This document shows positions 59,148-64,000 of a DNA stretch of 64,000 nucleotides, piece by piece. The notes under the pieces were generated by a model, which saw only the letters and a program-made list of their open reading frames with translations, had not been told where the DNA came from and did no database searches. Made by a program: the position numbers and the translations under genes. Numbering within the stretch: position 1 is the stretch's first letter; each line of letters starts with the position of its first letter. The DNA lies in NCBI RefSeq assembly GCF_022201045.2, contig NC_068557.1:6820001-6884000 (forward strand), in the 5' to 3' direction. The stretch is from Citrus sinensis. Lineage: Eukaryota; Streptophyta; Magnoliopsida; Sapindales; Rutaceae.

Positions 59148-59203
59148 CGTCACCAAGAAATTACGAACGCGTAACCAATTGCCTAACTGCCGTTGACGCA
59201 TGA
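59148..59203 (+). promoter_or_regulatory. TGACG motifs upstream of the glutaredoxin gene
   Basis: TGACG cores occur in reverse at 59148-59152 (cgtca) and forward at 59194-59198, the latter within tgacgcatgac. They lie about 225-270 bp before the ATG, just before a TATA-like ttatatat at about 59251. TGACG is the TGA-type bZIP binding core. GRXC9/ROXY19 of Arabidopsis is a known salicylate-responsive TGA target, so control by TGA factors is a plausible inference. Confidence 0.5.
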
Positions 59204-59311
59204 CTCTTTCAAAATGCTCAACTCTTTTATCATCACCTCTCTCTCTCTCTTTATATATCATTCTTCCCCCCTACATTATTCTCGGTACCACTCACTACTT
59301 AATTACCCTTT

Positions 59312-59314
<3 letters not shown>

Positions 59315-59371
<57 letters not shown>
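59315..59371. repeat. (TC)28 microsatellite in the glutaredoxin leader
   Basis: A long perfect TC run about 50 bp before the ATG, downstream of the TATA-like box, so probably inside the 5' UTR. CT-rich leaders are common in plants; this length suggests allele variation. Confidence 0.95.
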
Positions 59372-59374
<3 letters not shown>

Positions 59375-59420
59375 TTTTTTCAAATTTTAATTAAATTATT
59401 CTGCAAAATAATTAATAACC

Positions 59421-59882
59421 ATGCAGCAAGCTATCCCCTACAAATCGTGGCAACCCTTTGATCCCCTGAGCCATTCATCGGTATCGACGAGCAGCAAGAG
59501 GGCCGTACGAGGGCCTAGCATTAATACCACCGATGTTGTCAGCAGCATGGTGTCCGAGAATGCGGTGATCGTGTTCGCGAAGCGCGGGTGCTGCATGAGC
59601 CACGTGGTGAAGCGTCTGCTCTTGGGGCTTGGTGCGAACCCTTGTGTTTACGAAGTTGATGAAGGGGATGACGAGGCTAGTGTTCTGGATGCATTGGAAA
59701 TGATTGTTAATAATAATAATAATAATAATGGTAGTCACGATGATCGTGATCGCCAGAAGGTGCAGTTCCCAGCTGTGTTTATTGGGGGGAAGTTGTTTGG
59801 CGGGTTGGACAGAATCATGGCTACCCATATCACAGGTGAACTGATTCCCGTTTTGAAAGAAGCTAAGGCCTTGTGGCTCTGA
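59421..59882 (+). CDS. CC-type glutaredoxin, GRXC9/ROXY-like
   Basis: An intronless 153-residue frame. An N-terminal extension leads to ENAVIVFAKRGCCMSHVVKRLL, with the CC-type active site CCMS at 57-60. The fold continues with GANPCVYEVDE, QFPAVFIGGKLFGGLDRIMA and THITGELIPVLKEAKALWL. The C-terminal ALWL is the motif needed by ROXY proteins to bind TGA factors and TOPLESS. The closest relative I recall is GRXC9 (GRX480/ROXY19), a land-plant regulator acting in the nucleus and cytosol in salicylate/jasmonate cross-talk. Most GRXC9 copies have CCMC; Ser at the fourth position is also known in the family. A run of seven Asn (about 97-103), encoded by an AAT microsatellite, lies in a loop before the VQFPAVF strand and is unusual. 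TGACG motifs lie upstream. Confidence 0.93.
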   Translation: MQQAIPYKSWQPFDPLSHSSVSTSSKRAVRGPSINTTDVVSSMVSENAVIVFAKRGCCMSHVVKRLLLGLGANPCVYEVDEGDDEASVLDALEMIVNNNNNNNGSHDDRDRQKVQFPAVFIGGKLFGGLDRIMATHITGELIPVLKEAKALWL

Positions 59883-61869
59883 CGGATCTTTTTCTTTTTC
59901 TTCTTCTTCTTCTTCTTTTTTGTCTTATTTTGAAAAATCTTTTCAAGTTGTATTATTGGATTATACATAGGTTCTTTTTTATTGACCTTATTTAGGGGTG
60001 ATTAGGGAGACGGGGTTTATTCTTTCAAGTTTCAGAACTGGGAATTGATGTGATTTTGTATTAGAGCTAGCAAAAGGAATACAAAATTACCAAGGGATGG
60101 ATTTTATTCTTGTTCAATCTTTTTCCTTTCTTGTTGTTGATTGGAGGATCGAGTTCAATAGTTTTCCTCAATGGGAATTTTATCTTTTTTGACCGTTTGC
60201 TAATTATTAGCTGTTTCCAATAATTACGTTTTGTGAATATTTTTTTACTTTATGCAGAGGAAAGAAGGATTGAGATTGAAATACAAATAATGAAATCATC
60301 ACCATTCAAATTAATTTTAAAGAAGGTAAAAAAAAAAAAAAAAAAAAAAAGAAAACATCAAAAGTGAAAATTAGAATTGAGTGAAAGGGTCGGAATCAGA
60401 AAAAGAAAATACTCTTTCCATCACATGGAGGTTAGTTATGTTTGTCTGTCCCATATGACAAGCTAATGTACCTAACTGACTTGATTTGTAAGCACATCAC
60501 ATGTTGGGCAAATGTTTCCTTTTTCCTTTCACTAGAAATTAAATTTTTTTTGTTATGTACCATAGAGCAGGACAAAGGGCAAAAGCACCTCTTCGTTCTT
60601 ACTTTCTGCAACGCAAGCAACATTATAGTCCAGAAAATTATTAAGCGCGCACCACCACCACCTCCAATCCTCCATATATCGCAACTGAAAATGTAAAAAT
60701 ATTATAAATAATTGAACTAATTTCAAATAATTATTTCTAATTATTATCATTATTTGTGAAATCCTTCTCTAAGAAATTACATTATTTCTATTAACACCCA
60801 CTTGAGAGCAGCAGACTGCACTCGGCTCAGGAACAATTTCCAAGAAAAAGGGCCGAAAAGGCCCAAAACTGGTCCAATATATTATACTGGAAAAATGACA
60901 TTTTCTATTTTGAGTGTAGCTTTTAACAACCCTCTACAATCTTTATAATACCTCTTCTGAATTTTATTTTCTGAAATACTCCCAGTTTTAATTTATAAAA
61001 CACATAATTATATTTATTTAAAAAATAAAAGTTAACCATCTTCCTATAAATTTTTACTCCAAAAAGGATACGTCTTTTAAGGTTTCATTATAAAATACAA
61101 ACAAATTCTAAAATTTTTAATTATTTTCATCTTTTTATATTATCTGTATCGCAATAACTCAAAAATCTTATAATTTTCTTTGAGAAAATATTTTCTAATT
61201 AAATGTGAAAATATAAATATAAATTATAAAATGTGGTGGGTGTAAAAATTTTGTTAAAAGAATATTTTATTTTTGAAAATAAAAAATAATTAATTTGTCT
61301 TTGGTTAGTTAGGTAATTTTAATAAGAAAGATATTTTACGAGGAATTTCGAGGAGCGTAGCGAAGGCCTACTCTTCTGTTTGATATTTTGGTCGATGATA
61401 TGTAGTCATAGACCTTTCGAGCAGCGGCGGAACGATACTACCGCTCTGGGGTTGCTTCCAACTCTTTGAAAACTTTTTAAAAGTAAAGTAAAAAGTAAAT
61501 GTTTTTAAGGTAACCCCAACTTGTTTTTTGAAAATTTGTGAAAAGTAGCGTAAAAATTAAGAAGTTTTCAAAGTAATCCGAAACTTATTTTTTTAAAATT
61601 TTTGAAAGATGCAGTAAAAAGATAAAAAGTGCAAAAAAATTTAAAAAGTGCAAAAAAATTTAAAAAGGCGGGCGAAGTTTTTTGTTTCTTTTCTCTCCCA
61701 AATTTATAATTTATAACATGAACTTCAGATTTTACGTTACGATTTACCCGTTAATAAAAATCCAAATTTGTTATAAATATATATATATATTCATGAACCA
61801 CCTAATTAAACTAGAATTTTGATTATGCGCTTTTGAGTAATTTACTTTTAGTTGCAATTTTTTTAGTAT
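59883..61869. other. Intergenic sequence, no gene seen
   Basis: The first part is the likely glutaredoxin 3' region. A poly-A run lies at 60328-60350. At about 61375-61450 is a GC-richer patch (gaggagcgtagcgaaggcc, gagcagcggcggaacg) of unknown origin, followed by short direct repeats such as aaaagtgcaaaaaaatttaa. No coding region is supported. Confidence 0.4.
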
Positions 61870-61880
61870 TACTAAATCGG

Positions 61881-62018
61881 GGAAACCTGTGGTGCAACTG
61901 TGGTACAGTGCCACAGTTGTATCCAACCGTTGGATGTCAGTGGACCCCATCAATCTAAGTGCATCCAACGACTGGATATAATTATGATACGGTACTACAG
62001 TTGCACCATAGCCTGATA
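61881..62018. mobile_element. Very short hairpin MITE, probably Mutator-type
   Basis: A 138-bp unit lies between perfect 11-bp direct repeats, tactaaatcgg (61870-61880 and 62019-62029). Nearly its whole length is an inverted repeat: cctgtggtgcaactgtggta at the left pairs with the reverse complement of tactacagttgcaccatag at the right, and tatccaaccgttggatg pairs with catccaacgactggata. A 9- to 11-bp target duplication fits a Mutator-like MITE. Transcribed, it would fold into a long hairpin. Confidence 0.8.
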
Positions 62019-62029
62019 TACTAAATCGG

Positions 62030-63337
62030 TATGTTTCATTTTTTTCCTCTCATATATGTTGACATTAAACATACAGTCAGATCGTATTTATCAAAATCTA
62101 TATTACCGTGAGATCAAAATTGCGAAAGAAGCAGCAGGGATTTGTTCCCTAATTAGTTCCCAAAACGTCGAGTCCACGTATGCATTAAAAACAATATTTT
62201 GACGAGGGGCTCTGGCTTAGTGGCTGTCATATTCCGAAATTATAACTACAATGAATTCGTTGTAATTATTTTGCACGTTAACCAATCAGATATTTGAAGA
62301 GCCGGGCTTAAGGTGAGATTTGATCAAGCTCGATTCTAACAACACGTTTAGTTTCAAACAAGTTGAATTATTTTATTTGAGTCTTTTCTTTCTTATCATT
62401 TTGGCTGTCACCTTCAATACTGCTCCTAAGCTGTAAGAAATATTTTAATATGATCCAACAATTTGGAATATGTTTATTTGGCCCAATTTTAAACTAACTC
62501 ACGATACTAAACTCAATTGAAAATTCACCGAAATTTGATTTGCCAATTGGTTTATGGACAAGGATCATCATCTTAATTTTTTTTTTCCTTCTCCTAATCT
62601 TTTTTAATTTAATAAATGGTTGATCTTGAATTTTAAATTTTGATATTAACGATCAATTTTTTTTTTACTTTATTTACAATTAAGCTAATTTTTTCACTAA
62701 ATTTTAAAAAAATTAAGAGAAACAAGGAGAGAGAAAAACTAAGGAAAAAAAAAATCTTACTCCTTTAAATATATGATACAAGGAATCATTAGAGTACAAT
62801 ATGAGCATTTGCTTAGCTTTAGCTATAAAGAATATAATAGAAAATGTTTCGATAGTTGATAGAAAAAAAAAGAGACATATATTAGTAATAAATTAAAATC
62901 ATAAATACACCTCAACTTTATATACACAAGCACGTATAATGCGAATGATGGGCATATGAGTTGGTCTTGTTGCTGGACATGGAAAATCATAACGGTTTCG
63001 AGTATTCGAGTATAACATGCGATCCATTCTTCATAAATCTGCTTATAAATTAATAAAATTGTAACTTAAATTCTATAATTCATTAATGTGTTAGGTTTAT
63101 CTACGAACTAGAATTGAATCCTATTCATACTTTAAGAGAAATATGCTAAGGCATGATAAATTAATCATACAGCGCAAAAGAAAACAAAAATGAAATAGAA
63201 AAGAGAAATACAAATAATAACATGAATTGATAGATACATATGGTAACTTTAAAAAAATTAAAAAAAAAGGAAAAATAATAAAATAACGAATAAAAACAGA
63301 AAAAGAAAGTAATGGCAACACTATCTTCACTTAATGG
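62030..63337. other. Intergenic sequence and 3' region of the FLA gene
   Basis: AT-rich, with no credible coding region. The last few hundred bases are the likely 3' UTR of the minus-strand FLA gene. Confidence 0.45.
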
Positions 63338-64000
63338 TTAAGAAAGAACCCCCATGCAAAGCAACGCAAGCCCAACGACAAACCCTAATCCTGCATTCAA
63401 TCTCCCACCGGCGCCAGTTTTATCATCGGCAGGAGCAGGCTCACTGGCTGCCGGAACCTTCTTGTTGGAACCCTCCGTTGGTTTCTTCCCCTCCGGCGCA
63501 GGAGCAGCCGACGGAGATTTAGCTGCCGACAGCTCCTCAGGCAGCAAAACCTTGTCCACTTGGTATACTGCGAGTGGAAAATTTTGCCTTAAGACACTGT
63601 TAATGGGAGTCTCAACAACCCCAGATGACACATTCACTTGGTTGCCCTGTCCGGTGAAGTTTAGGCCCCAGACGTCTTGTCCTGAAGCCAGAGTCCTGAC
63701 GGGGTTGCTGACTAATAAAAGATCGCTCTGCCTGTAGAATTTAGAGGTTACATGGTACAAAACAAGCTGCACTTGCTTCTGGTTGTCGAGGTTGTTTAGG
63801 AGACCCTTTTCGAGGTTGTTGAAAGCGTTGTCGGTGGGGGCAAAGACTGTCATGCCTTCGGAGGAGCTGTTGATTTGGCTTTGGATTTGGTTTGCTACTT
63901 GTGTGGAGATTAGGAGCTTGATGAATGTCGTGAATTGGCCATTCTTGTCGAGAATTCCCGTCAGATTTACGGGGCCAGCGGGGGCCGGGGCCGGGGCTTG
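63338..64000 (-). CDS. Fasciclin-like arabinogalactan protein, 3' part
   Basis: The minus-strand frame is open to the window edge, so the signal peptide and start lie beyond 64000; 220 residues are visible. It begins with an Ala-Pro arabinogalactan stretch ([17 protein letters not shown]). A single fasciclin domain follows with the H1 motif [27 protein letters not shown] (the YH motif) and the H2-like [16 protein letters not shown] second AGP-type region ([20 protein letters not shown]) and a hydrophobic end ([17 protein letters not shown]) fit a GPI-anchor signal. Sequence blocks ([31 protein letters not shown]) look like the group A FLA6/9/13 type. Such proteins sit at the plasma membrane and wall and affect adhesion and wall mechanics. 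Several NxS/T sites are visible. Confidence 0.93.
   Translation of the reverse strand, partial: QAPAPAPAGPVNLTGILDKNGQFTTFIKLLISTQVANQIQSQINSSSEGMTVFAPTDNAFNNLEKGLLNNLDNQKQVQLVLYHVTSKFYRQSDLLLVSNPVRTLASGQDVWGLNFTGQGNQVNVSSGVVETPINSVLRQNFPLAVYQVDKVLLPEELSAAKSPSAAPAPEGKKPTEGSNKKVPAASEPAPADDKTGAGGRLNAGLGFVVGLALLCMGVLS

Noticed and set aside
59475..59828. 117-residue minus-strand ORF
   Set aside because: Antisense shadow of the glutaredoxin gene.
63354..63737. 127-residue plus-strand ORF
   Set aside because: Antisense to the FLA gene; its composition mirrors the Ala/Pro codons of the other strand.

Overview
The window is nuclear DNA of a flowering plant, most likely a woody rosid eudicot. The proteins look closest to what I know from Citrus, but I cannot confirm the species. 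The evidence is AT-rich, gene-poor sequence, spliced genes with GT-AG introns, plant-only families (NAC, HD-Zip, IDD, CC-type glutaredoxin, fasciclin-like AGP) and many typical plant transposons. Eight host genes are supported: an SND2/NAC073-like NAC factor (2489-4255, +), an ATHB-52-like HD-Zip I factor (13422-13961, +), a METTL21-type methyltransferase (16019-16717, -), an IDD1/IDD2-type zinc-finger factor (25457-27258, -), a CER16/RIPR-like protein (41977-44951, +), a type-II prohibitin (46565-49298, +), a CC-type glutaredoxin (59421-59882, +) and the 3' part of a fasciclin-like arabinogalactan protein running off the right edge (63338-64000, -).

Layout. 0-5 kb: a MITE, a LINE tail and the NAC gene. 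5-12 kb: a SINE, then an L1-type LINE (6131-12134, -) split by a complete solo LTR (7641-9095). 13-17 kb: the HD-Zip and methyltransferase genes. 18-23 kb: a decayed 5-kb PIF/Harbinger element with a solo copia-like LTR inside it. 25-27 kb: the IDD gene. 28-37 kb: non-coding sequence with MITEs. 36.9-41.2 kb: two neighbouring long-TIR, Mutator-like elements. 42-49 kb: CER16-like and prohibitin genes, same strand, about 0.4 kb apart. 49.5-54.7 kb: a decayed hAT element beginning 226 bp after the prohibitin stop codon. 55-62 kb: three MITEs around the glutaredoxin gene. 63.3 kb to the end: the FLA gene.

The host genes do not form a pathway cluster; plant genes are transcribed singly. SND2-like NAC factors and FLA proteins are both linked to cell walls, but they lie 60 kb apart and I infer nothing from it. 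The prohibitin and methyltransferase promoters both carry site II (TGGGCY) plus telo-box motifs, the usual signature of growth-linked housekeeping genes.

I found no convincing undescribed multi-gene system. The items most worth a second look are small: a minimal AUG-UAA upstream ORF just before the HD-Zip start codon, the Phe-to-Tyr change in that homeodomain (WYQN), a GC-AG intron in the IDD gene, a tandemly duplicated exon/acceptor in the CER16-like gene, a CCMS active site and microsatellite-encoded Asn run in the glutaredoxin, and several transposons whose ends and target-site duplications can be read exactly. Splice sites were assigned by eye from reading frame, GT/GC-AG borders and remembered homologues. 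No search or RNA evidence was available.
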